Source of the DNA: Tetranychus cinnabarinus | Taxonomy: Eukaryota > Arthropoda > Arachnida > Trombidiformes > Tetranychidae | Direction: 5' to 3' | NCBI GenBank assembly: GCA_022266195.1 | Contig: WHVY01000001.1 | Location: 10,354,001-10,418,000 of the forward strand | Length of the DNA: 64,000 nucleotides | Shown: piece by piece, positions 1 through 10,983 of the stretch | Layout of the letters: every line of letters starts with the position of its first letter | Position numbering within the stretch: the first letter of the stretch is position 1 | Program-made: the position numbers and the translations under genes | Notes under the pieces: generated by a model | Told to the model about the DNA's origin: nothing | Database searches by the model: none | Seen by the model: the letters and a program-made list of their open reading frames with translations, nothing else

Positions 1-461
1 TTAAACTTTTGTAAGAAGCCTTGAGCTTTAACAAATCAACTTTTTTTTCCAGGTAAATTTGGTGTAAAGTGAATGAAAATAGTTAAATATAAACATTTAC
101 ACAACAATAAGTGACTAGAACAAGATGCAATCCAAGAACGAAGATCCAGATATTTGTAGCAACTCGTTAGTTTTCAGACAAAATAATGGATTGAATGATT
201 TATAACAAGTTTTAAATTTGAAGCTCTGGAAGTCGTTAGAAATATTTAGATAAATCGAAAAGACTAGTAAATTTTACAATCAATTGTTCATATTGAATGA
301 TTTAAATCAGTTAATGATGAACTAAATGTAGGCTTTGTTTATGTTGTTGCCATTGTACTATTGGAGAAGAGGGAAAATTAAATTTGAAAAAGTATCGTCT
401 GCCATTTTTATACAGTTTTAGTGAGATTCATTTTGTTCAATTGTTTTTCAATGTAGAGTAA
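1..461. other. Noncoding flank, probably 3' UTR of the SLC35G1-like gene
   Basis: AT-rich sequence with stop codons in all frames. It lies directly downstream of the minus-strand transporter stop codon, so part of it is probably that gene's 3' UTR. Nothing else is recognised. Confidence 0.4.
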
Positions 462-2579
462 TCAATTATTAGCTGATATAGTGATGGTCGGAATTGAAGC
501 TAAGTTAACTAAATTTTCTGGTGTTTTTTTATGATCACCAGCACATCCACAAAGAAAAACACTTTTAAAGCTTTTTGGATCACTTGTGTACCATTTGTTA
601 AGAGCGACGATGATTACTCCAAAAACCAGGATAAATGCTCCAAATAAGCTTGTCCAAGCAACTGCTTCTTTCAAAATAGTGATCTGATACACAAAAGCCA
701 TTACAATGTCCATGGTACGAGCCAATGAAACTGGACCAGCTTTTTCTAGTTTAAGAGATAACGTCATCAATGCTTGACCAGCTATTCCGGTTACACCGCA
801 AACCAAAAGGAGAACATAGTCTTGGATTCCTTGAGGCCAAACCAAAAGATCACGAATAATGAGCAAGATTGTTCCAAGTATTACTGTGACCGCTGAATGC
901 CAAAAAATGACCACAGAAGACGGGGTTACCTGTAGTTTCCGAATACAAATGAAGACCGAGGCAGCTCCACAGCAAGCTCCAAGAGCTGTTAAAGTGCCCG
1001 TTGTACGAGTTGAAGCATAAGCATCATTTTGATCGGTATCAAAGTCGGGAAACAGGAAGCTAGGCTTGGAGATGAGGAGGACTCCGATCATGGCAAATAT
1101 GATGGAAACGTACTGGACCAAGCCACATGGTTCACCGAGAAACAGGTAAGCAAAAAAATTGACAAACACCGGTGATGAAAAAATTATTGACTGTGAATCA
1201 CCTAATGGTATCAATTTAATTGACACATAGGTTAGTATTAGACCAATACAACCGGTGAGACAACGTAAGGCCAGAGGAACTCTTTCGGATGGGATCGATT
1301 TCAGATCATGTTTGCATAAGATTACCACAATGGAAAAGGCTATCAATGTGATGAGTGATCTTTAACGAAATTGAAAAGGTAAAAAAGGTAAATATATTTA
1401 ATTTTTTTTTCTATAAATTTCCTGAAAATTTATGATCAACTTATCGAAACAAAAGTCAGATCATTCTGTGTTCCAAGCTATAAATCATCAGATTTCCAAT
1501 TTCAATATTACAGAATTGTTGTCAAGTTGAAATCTACTGGTGGAATGTAGCTCAGAACCTTTCAGTCAATTTCAATGTTTCTATTTTTGGTTTGATTTAG
1601 TTCAGTATTTCAACTTAAAAATTTTTACGAAGCATTTTTTGATTAAATGCTATATATTATTAATAGATTATCAAATTAATGAGTTGAAAAAGATGATCTT
1701 GCCAAATCTCCTGGTGAATAATTTTACTAATCTTTTTTTTTGGTTTTTAACAATGATATCAGGTCTGGAGCAATGCCGAGTTCAAAGAAAATACATTCTC
1801 ACACTGATTCATGTTCAGTTGAAACTAGCGAAGGTCAAAAAAGTTCAATCATCATTCATATTTCAATGAAATTAATAATGTCAATAATTTGATATAGCAA
1901 TGCTGTATATGAAAAGCTTACACAAAAATCGTCACTGTTTGTACAACAAAAACTAAAGAAATTATGGAAATCAATATCAATTAGTCAGTTGATATGACAA
2001 TTTGATCAAAAGCTATAACTTAGATTCTTCATAAGTTGATTTATTCAAAGATTTTTGGCTCAACTCAATCAATATCTGGCAAAGATGAAGCTGGACAATG
2101 TTCAATTAAACTTGTAAGTAATATGTTTATGTTTGATATTGATTCCAACTAATAGAGTCTTCGTCTCTTCACCTGTGAATAGATAAAGCTGTAACCTTGT
2201 CACATTATTTTAGACAAAATATGACAATAATATGTTTGATTGGAACCCTTTTAATGACTATATTGTACTATTTTTGCTTCTCAAATATTTCAATTTTAGA
2301 CATTGATTGTTGGCATTTGAAGTAATGGCAACCTTCGACGTATTTCACTCACCTGATAACAGCAATTTCAATACCAGAAACTGATTGGATAAGCTTGACT
2401 GTTAAGGATCCAGTGGCAAAGAAAACACCTGATAATAATGCCAAAATTAATCCAATACCTGGAATGGCTCTTATCCTCTTGGGTAATATCTCATAGCCAA
2501 CATCGACTGTTATCTGGCCCAAGGAAGCAACTTCAGGATCTTCGGGTCGGGACAACATTAAATTAGATGATTTCTCCAT
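462..2579 (-). CDS. SLC35G1: SLC35G1-like DMT/EamA membrane transporter
   Basis: Two exons, 2353-2579 and 462-1359, give 374 aa. The intron 1360-2352 has a GTGAGT donor and an AAAG acceptor, and the phase-2 join restores one open frame. The protein is a polytopic drug/metabolite transporter with about ten membrane segments and two EamA repeats. Family landmarks visible are GIGLILALLSGVFFATGS in the first helix, the SSPVF motif in repeat 1, and LEKAGPVSLARTMDIVMAF in repeat 2, where vertebrate SLC35G1 has a very similar QIEKAGPVAIMKTMDVVFAF. Length is close to the vertebrate protein (about 365 aa). The start is the first ATG of the conserved frame, with a polar N-tail of about 40 residues. Vertebrate SLC35G1 has been linked to ER/plasma-membrane calcium handling and organic anion transport; the substrate here cannot be told from sequence. 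Confidence 0.9.
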
Positions 2580-4458
2580 GGCCGATGATAGTCACAATTG
2601 ACTGTTGAACCAATCTGTTGGGCCAAGATGTATTAAGGAGATAAGAAGATAATTTTTGGCTAAAATGGTTTCCAATAACAGTGATATTCAAGGATAAAGC
2701 TTGAAATTTCCAGCTTTTTAATTGGACTTAACATGGTTTTTACAACAAAGAAATTAAGACTTACTTACAATGTTTAGTTGGCTTGTACACTCTCGATGAT
2801 TGTCGTAATAGTTTAATGTTGAACAATCCAATTGGATTACATTGAATGATGATTAGGTGAAAACAATTTTGGCTAAAGGAAAAAGGTTGTAAGTTAAATG
2901 AATTGCGTTGGAAACATCACTTGTTATAGATTTGTGGCTGTTGGTAAAACGATTTGTGACTTTAATACATTAACTCGACAAAAATACCATCTACACCAAA
3001 CACTGGGACAAAGGATGAAATACACTTTGGTTCGCTGATTATTATCGAGCATTTGTCAAAAAAGGTCTTATGAAAATTACTAATTTACAATTAACTTTCA
3101 ATCGACTAACAATTGTAAGTATATGGCTGTTAATTTGTTAAAAAAATATAAATCAAAAATAAGTAAGGCAAGAAAGGAAATTGTGATTCAAATTACAAAC
3201 AAAATAAATAAATAAAGTAAGTAATAATGTTAAATCGCAGATGAACTTGAATTATGTTTTTGTATTTTCTCTTGTTATTTAGGTTACTAGTTTTATAAAG
3301 ATGACAACCAGGAACCAGGTCAGGATTGGCTTATGATTCTGCTCAGAATTTTGTTCAAGTTTGTTACCTCTGATGAATATCTCCAACGATCATGATCAAG
3401 AAATGGATGAAGATGATGAAAACTGAATGAAATGTTGCTCTTTACACTAATTTTCAATTTACATGTTCATCTTTTTTCCATTGATTATAACAAATCTTCA
3501 TTAGCTTAAAATATTTCAAATTGCATGTAAACAATTTGATATTTTGTTGAGACAATTCACCTTTAATGACAATTGTTATGTCAAGGTTGGCCCAAAGTTA
3601 ATCATTATTTCAATCAAACTTATTGATTTTCTTAGTTTTATTTGATTCAGAAAATATTAACTTGTTTACACTTTGTATTGACAATATGTTTGTAAGTTCC
3701 TCATCTAAAGATGTCAATATATATTAGACGATAGTAATAGTGATTGATATCAATAGTAATTAGGATGGAAAATGTAATTACAATCGTCCAAATCAATGTT
3801 TAGGCCATTATTTCAGTTCACAATCAAGCATTGATCTTTTCCACTCCATCTTCTAGCAAATTAATCTTACATGTACATGATCTAATAATAATGGAGATAT
3901 TCACAGTTGAATCCTGTAGTTGAAATCAATACTTTTTTACATAATAAAAGGAATTTTCTCTCAAAATTTGTAATCTACTCAGACTTGACATTGATGATGT
4001 AACCACGATTATTATGAATGAAAAAAGCGATAAAAATTTGGGAGATGAAATCCTGTGAAGAGCAATATTCCATGAAAATTTCAATCAGGATAAAATAATG
4101 AAAGTCAACTGATGACGTAAGGAAATTGTGGTTGAATCTTTTCCATCCTTATTTCATGGTGGGAAGAAAAGCTGAATAATAATGAGAAAGCCATTATGGG
4201 AAGAAAACAGTGAAAAGAGGAACCAGATAGGTGTTGACAACAACAACGTCAATATTTTGTTCGTGTTCAATGTTTTGTTGTCACAATGGATTTGGAAACA
4301 TGAATGAACATCCAATACGATGAGCCTCTTTTTACTCGGTTTATGAATCAATCAATTTATCAAAGGAAATTGTGACGACAAACAGAAGTAAAAGAGTAGC
4401 ATCGCCTTCTGTTGATGATCCATTGACTGAATAGAAGCAAAAGGTGAACAAAAGTTCT
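2580..4458. other. Intergenic, upstream of the SLC35G1-like gene
   Basis: About 1.9 kb of AT-rich sequence. It probably contains the transporter promoter and possible 5' UTR exons, but no single site stands out. The short open frames are not supported by composition or homology. Confidence 0.4.
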
Positions 4459-4531
4459 TGGAGATGCCGAGTATCGATCTCGGTACCTCTCGCATGCTAA
4501 GCGAGCGCTCTACCATCTGAGCTACATCCCC
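4459..4531 (-). tRNA. tRNA-Ala (anticodon AGC)
   Basis: On the minus strand a 73-nt cloverleaf reads from 4531 to 4459. The acceptor stem GGGGATG pairs with CATCTCC. It contains the G3:U70 wobble pair, the main alanine identity element, followed by discriminator A73. The D-arm carries TAGCTCAGATGG (A box). The anticodon stem-loop CTCGC-TTAGCAT-GCGAG gives AGC, read as IGC after editing. The T-arm carries the B box. No CCA is encoded and there is no intron. A TTTT run just 3' (4450-4453 on the plus strand) fits a Pol III terminator. This is an ordinary nuclear tRNA gene standing alone between protein genes. Confidence 0.97.
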
Positions 4532-4854
4532 GACTTATAAGGCAGAAAGGTTCGTACGTCAATAGTTAAATAACTTGAAAAGGTTCAAATTGTGTTTAGT
4601 TAACTTTGTGCTGAAAACAGGTTTTGTTATGTTGACGCGCTTTATCCAGATATTGACCAAATGAAAGCATGTTAGCAATCGAAAAATTGAATCTTAAGAA
4701 GAAAAAAATAAAAGATAAATAGTGTAGCAAAATTATGGGGAAATGTTCATCATTTAGGTTGATGACACTTACTTGCAAGAAATATAGCAGTTTATGGATT
4801 GTTGTTTAACGTAATAACGTTTAATAACGTGTGGTAATGTTGATTTTGACTGTA
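4532..4854. other. Short intergenic spacer
   Basis: No recognisable element apart from upstream flank of the tRNA. It would also contain the 3' UTR of the tentative small gene at 4855-5578. Confidence 0.4.
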
Positions 4855-5578
4855 TCAATTCCCGAATTGATTGTTTGAATGATGAGGTAAATCGTGTGGA
4901 TTACAATCTGGTGGATTGAAGGGAAGAGATTGATAGTTTAATAGAATGAACCTATTGATGGACACGAATCAGGTTCCATATATTGATTGTAAATTTAAAT
5001 CAATATTTTTGGTTTTCATTGAGTGATCCCTAACAAAAGTAAGTGTGGCTAATGATGTATGTGATTTAAAGTTAATCGTAACAGTGTTTTCCGAGTAAAT
5101 GTGGATTGAGATCAAGTTTATTAATATTGTACTCACTTAAGTTTGGAAACCTTATCCAACAGTTGTTGATGTTTAGTCCGATGAGGGTTTTAGTTGCAGA
5201 AAATTGAATAGAAACAAGTTGAGTCATTCCAAAAGTTACATAATGGTTGGGTTTCTTATCATCTCTTTCAACTTTAATACTTATGTTTACTGCCAGAGAG
5301 CAATACAGGATAATCTCGGTGAAACCCAGTGACACAATGAACACTCACATAATAACCTGGATTCCATGTTCTGGACTCAATGTCCAATGTCTTTAATCTT
5401 TCTCCAATTTTAAGAACATAAAAACCCACTTCAACTGCAAGAAATAAAGTAATCAATCTTTTTACGAGATCGGTTTTTTCCACCACATTTTTAATCACTT
5501 TTTCACCTTACTGATGGAAATTATTGGTAAAAGTTCCTTTAAAATGGTGAGTGGGGTGGAAAAGCCGGTTCTTTCCAT
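4855..5578 (-). CDS. Tentative four-exon gene for a ~116-aa protein of unknown function
   Basis: Found by joining splice sites and phases, so treat it as a hypothesis. Exon 1 is 5512-5578 (ATG in MERTGFSTPL, donor GTAAGG, phase 1). Exon 2 begins at 5434 after TTTCTTGCAG and reads EVGFYVLKIGERLKTLDIES. Exon 3 is 5137-5289 (acceptor CTCTGGCAG, donor GTGAGT). Exon 4 is 4855-4907 (acceptor CCACCAG, stop TGA). The weak point is the exon 2 donor. The strong GTGAGT after 5349 leaves the wrong phase for exon 3. The AG/GTTATT site after 5357 keeps the frame and gives 351 nt including the stop. The segment G-x-R-L-x3-D-x3-S-R is like the first strands of small OB-fold proteins such as TEN1 of the CST complex, but similarity is too slight to assign. 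Confidence 0.35.
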
Positions 5579-6094
5579 CCTTTAACATTGGTGATTCATC
5601 AATGATGAATATTAGATCAAAAATAAAGAATAGACTGTGAAAATAAATAAGATTGTAAAATGTCAATAATGTCGATGAAAGATGATAGTTATAATAGTTA
5701 AATTACTTAATCTTAATGATTTAAGTCATAAAGAAATCAAACATTGAAAATGTCAGAAAAAAAATAATTTGTTGTTTTAGCGTCTACGGATAGATGTCTG
5801 TACAGTCAAGTCTCTCAAAGAACCTCTCTCTGTCTGTGTTTTGCTTCTGGAAATTTTTTCCCAAGCGTAAAAATTACATGTTTGTTGTAATTTTACTTGA
5901 ATGAATTTGTGAAAAGTGAATGAATTGTGAAAAAATGTGTCCATATGGATTAAATGTGATTGTTTAAACTAATAATGTGGATTGATATCAACAATTAATT
6001 TGTCAACTGGACGGAAAAACAGTTTGATCACAAATAATTACTTTGATTTACTACATTCCAAGCCAATTATCATTTTAAAAACACATCAGTATCA
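5579..6094. other. Divergent intergenic / promoter region before ITPK1
   Basis: About 500 bp between the tentative minus-strand gene and ITPK1. It should contain the ITPK1 promoter and 5' UTR. I see no distinct TATA box, and the short upstream ATG frames are not conserved-looking. Confidence 0.4.
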
Positions 6095-7998
6095 ATGGCT
6101 AAAGTTGGCTATTGGTGGAGTGAAAAGAAAACCCAACGATTTAACCAAAGTGAATTGGAACTTAAACTATCTGCCATCGGATTCAATCTGGTTAGGCTTG
6201 ACCTGGACACCGATATAGCCAAACAAGGACCTTTCGTCGCCATCATTCATAAATTATCGGATATCCTTATAAAGGCAGATTCTGGTGATGAAAAAGCTTC
6301 TGGCATTATCAATGCTTTCCAAAATTATGTTAACACAAACCCAGAAGTTGTCATAATTGACCCTTTACCCAATCTTCGGATCCTTCTTAGCCGGTATGAA
6401 CAATATAAAATTATTAAGGATTGCCCATTAGCCTTTAAGGAAGGGTTTTCAACTCCTACTTTCGTGGAATTGACCAGTAAAGATTGTGAAATCAATCGAC
6501 AAAAATTGATTGCCAATGATGTTAAATTTCCATTTGTTTGTAAACCTTTGGAAGCTCATGGAGGTTCTTTTGCTCATCAGATGTCTATAATCTTCAACGA
6601 AAAAGGATTGAAAGATATTAATCCACCTTGTGTTGCCCAAACCTTCATCAACCATAATGCAAAGTTGTTCAAGATTTTTGTAATTCATGAGAAATATTTT
6701 GTTGTTGACCGACCATCTTTGAAAAATTTCAAAGCCGGAGGTTAGTAATGTGACGTTAGTAATTAGATTAGACTTTTTTCTCCAAGACGTAAATCAAATC
6801 TCGACTTGGGAGCTATGAGTAAAGAGTTATAATTATTTTCCTCGTGTTTCTTTTTTCTCCGAAACATCATTCAATCAGATTGTCATCAATATAAATTATG
6901 TTCCTGACCTTGTACGCATATTGTAATCTCACTAACACAACTACGAGAATGATTTATCATTATGTTGTCCTATTTGTTTTACAATCATACTTGTTGATTT
7001 ATCTTAATATTCAGCTCTGATTCAACCATCTTCCATATATGTGAGCTCAGATTGCAGGTTAACTCAACTACTTAACCATAGAAATAGATTGTCTGATAAA
7101 TTAGCTCTAAATCTAGTTTGTTTACTATAAATAATCTCTTCATAATTAAACAAGCGCAGGTTTCACTAGATTCTCGATATCGTAAAGAATATCTTTCAGC
7201 AATCAGCAATTATCAATTAAGCGTCAGATAAGTTGATGGAGAATTTTGAAACCTCAATAATTTCAAAAAAAAATATTTTCTAAGATATTACTAAAAATAG
7301 CAAGCAGAGTTATTTACTGATTTTTTTGTTGATTCCACAGATTTTCCTACTCTTCATTTTGACAGTCCTGAGGTATCTAAAGCTAACTCTGTCTCTGAAC
7401 TAACTGAATTGGATAAAGATGATGGTGGAGGACCAACGCCGATTGTTAAAGATGAAGTTGTTTCTAAACTTGTAAATATTCTTCGAAATATTCTCGGTTT
7501 AAATTTGTTTGGCATTGATCTCATAATTGAGAATCAAACGGATCGGTATTTGATCATAGACATGAATATATTTCCAGGTTTGTTTCTTATTCTATTTCAC
7601 TGTCAAATCTGTTAATTTGAATCAAAAAAGGGTGAACCAGAAAGAGCAATTGCTTGAACGATTCCTTTGGTCTTACATTGGAAACTTAACATTAACTTAA
7701 AAATGGGAAGGAAGAAGTGATTCAAATGATTGCTCTTTCTGGTTCGCACTTTTTGTGGTTCAACCTACCAGAATTAATTGTATTCCTTTATTTATATTGA
7801 TTTTGTTTTCTCTTGAATCTTTATACAGGCTACGATGGAGTTGTTAATCATATTGACCTGATTGCTGAAATGGTATCAAGCATGGTTCGCGCCAAAAAAC
7901 AGGCATCTCCTGTGAAAAGTGATAACTTAACTGAATCTGATTCGGGTATCGATACATCAGACTCATGCGATGAAAATAAAAAAGGTCCATCTCGATAA
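6095..7998 (+). CDS. ITPK1: Inositol-tetrakisphosphate 1-kinase (ATP-grasp)
   Basis: Three exons, 6095-6740, 7341-7577 and 7829-7998, join in frame to 350 aa. The product phosphorylates inositol tris/tetrakisphosphates in the cytosol, on the route to higher inositol phosphates. It opens with the family N-terminus VGYWWSEKK. Then come the ATP-grasp region with CKPLEAHGGSFAHQM, PPCVAQTFINHNAKLFKIFV and VDRPSLKNF, and the metal-binding GIDLII and IIDMNIFPGYDGV motifs near residues 275-300. These match the human enzyme in order and spacing. The human protein is longer (about 414 aa) because of its C-terminal tail; here the tail after residue 320 is short and rich in serine and aspartate. Intron 1 (6741-7340) is long for this locus, and intron 2 (7578-7828) carries a small inverted-repeat element. 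The start is the first ATG of the conserved frame. Confidence 0.93.
7617..7766. mobile_element. Small inverted-repeat (MITE-like) element in ITPK1 intron 2
   Basis: About 150 bp with imperfect terminal inverted repeats of about 40 bp. The left arm carries GGTGAACCAGAAAGAGCAAT (7631-7650). The right arm, read in reverse, carries GTGCGAACCAGAAAGAGCAAT, and its outer end includes GTTGAACCACAAAAAG. There is no coding capacity. A related half-element lies at 8421-8486, which argues for a dispersed family rather than a chance hairpin. No clear target duplication could be fixed. Confidence 0.6.
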
Positions 7999-9116
7999 GT
8001 GCTGATTATTTTAGAATAGTTTCTGAGTAACAATTTACAACAGAAAAACAAATTTTTGAACAAATTGGCTTTTGCTTTTAGTATTTTTTACCTTGAAAAG
8101 CTTCATTACTAACTATTTTCATTTCTGTTTTCATTTCTTTTTCCCAACAGTAACTCGTCTGAACTTTCAACGGAAAAAAAGCTCACTCAAATAAGGGTTG
8201 AAACTAAACTTTTTCAAATTTGGCCAATAATTATTATATGTATTTTTTTGTTTTGGTACTGCTTATGCTTATTTTGTATTCAATCATAATGCAGACAATA
8301 TTTTGTTTCAATAATCAGACTTATTCAATAAGTTGAACATTCTCGTTGATGCAAAAGTGAAAAATAAAGCGATACACAATGACTATTTAAGTAAATTTAA
8401 TTTTACAGTCAATCCTGTTTAGTTGAACCACAAAAATCAAAGTGTCAACCAGAAAAAGAAATTACTCGAACCAATTCTTTGGTCCAATTTTCAAGTAAAC
8501 ACAAATCTTTATTGTATTAGCAAAAGTAGAATCACAAAGAGCAAAATAGGCTACTTAGGGGTCTAACTAGTTCCATAATTTATTGGAACCACTGTTTGAC
8601 TTATCTTAAACTACCGGAAATTTGATCTCAAATTTGGTAGCTTCCTGAAATTTCAGAATTTTATAATTAAGTATCACAAAATTAATTCTGAATAATCTCA
8701 GACCCAAATCAAAACATGGATTAGTCAAACCTTATTGAAAATTGCAAGAAAATGTGGCGGAGGATGATTTGATGGATGAAAAATTCGGCTCCACTTATTA
8801 TATTACATTACTTATCATATATTTGAGCCTTTAAATTGATTATATTTTTTAATCAAGTCAAAAAATAAAATACGAAGTTAATCGTTGATCTTTGTTGAAA
8901 GTAAAATACAACATAAAGGTTTCCAGACTTTTATTAGATGACGGTCCCCTGCCTAAAGCAAAGCAATCAGCAGTCAGTTTACAGTGGTTCTTTACAGTTT
9001 ATTAATTAAATTTCTGTCTACTGATTTTAGGTCAATTTTTTTAACAATTAATCAATTTAAATTGTGTTTGAGTGAATTTTGTGTTTCTTATCACTTAGCT
9101 TCTTTTGCTCACCAGG
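7999..9116. other. Intergenic, ITPK1 3' UTR and LUC7-like 5' region
   Basis: AT-rich spacer holding a MITE half-copy (8421-8486). The LUC7-like ATG at 9117 is preceded by CTCACCAG, a possible acceptor of a 5' UTR intron. No other feature is supported. Confidence 0.45.
8421..8486 (+). repeat. Partial copy of the MITE-like family
   Basis: Starts with AGTTGAACCACAAAAATCAA and continues through a CAACCAGAAAAAGAAATTAC block to TTCTTTGGTCC. It parallels the left arm plus adjoining body of the element in the ITPK1 intron (CGATTCCTTTGGTC). No opposing arm is seen nearby, so it looks like a truncated or solo end. Confidence 0.5.
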
Positions 9117-10556
9117 ATGTCAGCTACCGAACAAATGCGAGCTATGCTGGACCAATTGATGGGTACTGCTCGTGAAGGTGCTGAAGGAAAAAAGAATCGA
9201 TTTCATTTCAGTGATCCTCGAGTGTGCAAAAGTTTTCTACTCACATGCTGCCCTCACGACATTCTGGCCTCCACCCGAATGGATCTTGGAGAATGCCCTA
9301 AAGTTCATGATCTTGCTTTGAGAGCGGATTACGAGAAAGCCTCTATAAATAAAGATTATGGGTATGAGGTTGACGCCTTGGAACATCTTCGAACCTTTGT
9401 TGCTGATGCTGATAGGAAAACGGAATTAGCCAAAAAAAGATTAGCAGAAACTCAGGAAGAATTAAGTGCTGAGGTCACATCTAAATTAAACAAAGTACAT
9501 GAGCTAGCTGAAGCTATTGGTAAAAAGTTAGCAGCTGCGGAAGCCTTAGGAGAAGAGGGTAATGTTGAAAAGTCGCTTGAATATATGGAGGAAGTTGAAA
9601 AATTGAAGAAAGAAAAACAATCAGCTGAGGTGGATTATCGTAATTCAATGCCTGCCTCAAGTTACCAGCAGCAAAAACTTCGGGTCTGCGAAGTTTGTTC
9701 AGCTTATCTTGGTATTCATGATAATGACAGACGTTTGGCTGACCATTTTGGAGGTAAATTGCATCTTGGCTTCATCACCATTAGAGAAAGATTAGAAGAA
9801 CTTAAAGCAATTGTCACCGAGAAACGAAATAAAGGATTGTTACCCGAAAGGAATGATGATATGTCAAATGAAAGAAGGAATCGTCATTCACACCGAGGCG
9901 ACAGGGGTAATAGATACAGTGATCGTAGCTCTAATCGTAACCACGAACGATCTGGTGATCGTGTCAATAACCATAGGAGTAGAAGTAATGATATCGAAAA
10001 AGAAAGAGACAGAGAGAGAGGAGAGAGAGAACGGGATAGAGAGAGAGAAAGAGATAGGGAAAGAGATAGAGAACAAGTAAAGCCCAGTAGGAGCAGATCA
10101 AGGTGAGTTATTGCTGTGTAAACCTTTAAAAATCATTCATTTTATGAGTCATGGCTCATGACCAGAGCAAAAATCATTCAACCCTTCAACAAATCATTAA
10201 TTATGTGTTTTGTTTTTAAACAACTTTATTCTGGGCAAAATAGGTCTTTGCAATTGAAATTAGGCAGAGAACAATCCCTTAACTATTCATGTGATGGATT
10301 TAAAATTTCATGAATATAGAAAAAACTCTCACTCTCTGGTTACTTTCATGACCATTTTATGATTCATAAAATATTGATGAATTAGCTTACTGTCAATTTA
10401 TAACTAACTTCCTGCATCTTTTCTTTATATCTTAGGTCAAGAGAGCGTTATCGTCGTCGCAGTCGTTCTAGGTCAAGATCACCCAAAGGACGTCATTCGC
10501 ATCGATCTAGGTCCCGTTCCCGAGAAAGAAGACACGAAAGAACTGTTCGAGAGTAA
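9117..10556 (+). CDS. LUC7L: LUC7-like U1 snRNP-associated splicing factor
   Basis: Two exons, 9117-10102 and 10436-10556, give 368 aa. LUC7 proteins bind U1 snRNP and stabilise 5' splice-site recognition in the nucleus. The N-terminus MSATEQMRAMLDQLMGTARE is close to human LUC7L/LUC7L2. A CCCH zinc finger (C37, C45, C60, H64) is followed by a coiled coil rich in Lys, Glu and Ala (about residues 100-180). The second finger lies in LRVCEVCSAYLGIHDNDRRL ... DHFGGKLHLGF. After residue 240 the tail is RS/RE-rich, typical of SR-related splicing proteins, and exon 2 encodes only further RS repeats. Ignoring the intron, the frame would end at TGA in the donor (AG/GTGAGT), so intron retention would shorten the tail only. 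Start chosen at the conserved MSA; a CACCAG just upstream may be a UTR splice acceptor. Confidence 0.95.
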
Positions 10557-10983
10557 AGTATTCAACAAACAGGCGGAAGTAATTTTTATTGTCAGCATAT
10601 TGATAAATTATCTTGACCGGATAAGCTCTTGTAAGCTCTTTAATCACCAAGTTATGTGGATAAATACAAGACTCATTCTCATTTATAAAACGTTTGAAAT
10701 TGAAGCTCATTCATAAATATCGTATTCAAAAGTCTGTAATATCAAACTTAATTGAATATCAGATTTAATTCGTGCATCTATTCTTGCAAGGCAAAACTGA
10801 TATAAAAATACACTTTTCTTATTTCACTCCACTAAATAGCAACTTGATCATCTTATCTTAATCATTTCATGAAATTTATTTGATTCTATTTTATTTTATT
10901 TTCTAGTGATTCTGATATTGATTTTAGCGTTAAGGATTGTAAATTAATTTTTAAGGGATTTAAAACTTGATCAATTTTTTTGT
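10557..10983. other. Convergent intergenic spacer
   Basis: 427 bp between the stop codons of the LUC7-like gene (+) and the Kunitz gene (-). It must contain both 3' UTRs. Nothing else is visible. Confidence 0.5.

Noticed and set aside
1540..1869. 109-codon plus-strand frame
   Set aside because: It lies antisense within the intron of the SLC35G1-like gene, starts from a non-ATG codon and has AT-driven composition.
9811..10080. 89-codon frame within the LUC7-like RS/RE tail
   Set aside because: Shadow frame of the purine-rich RS/RE-coding repeat.
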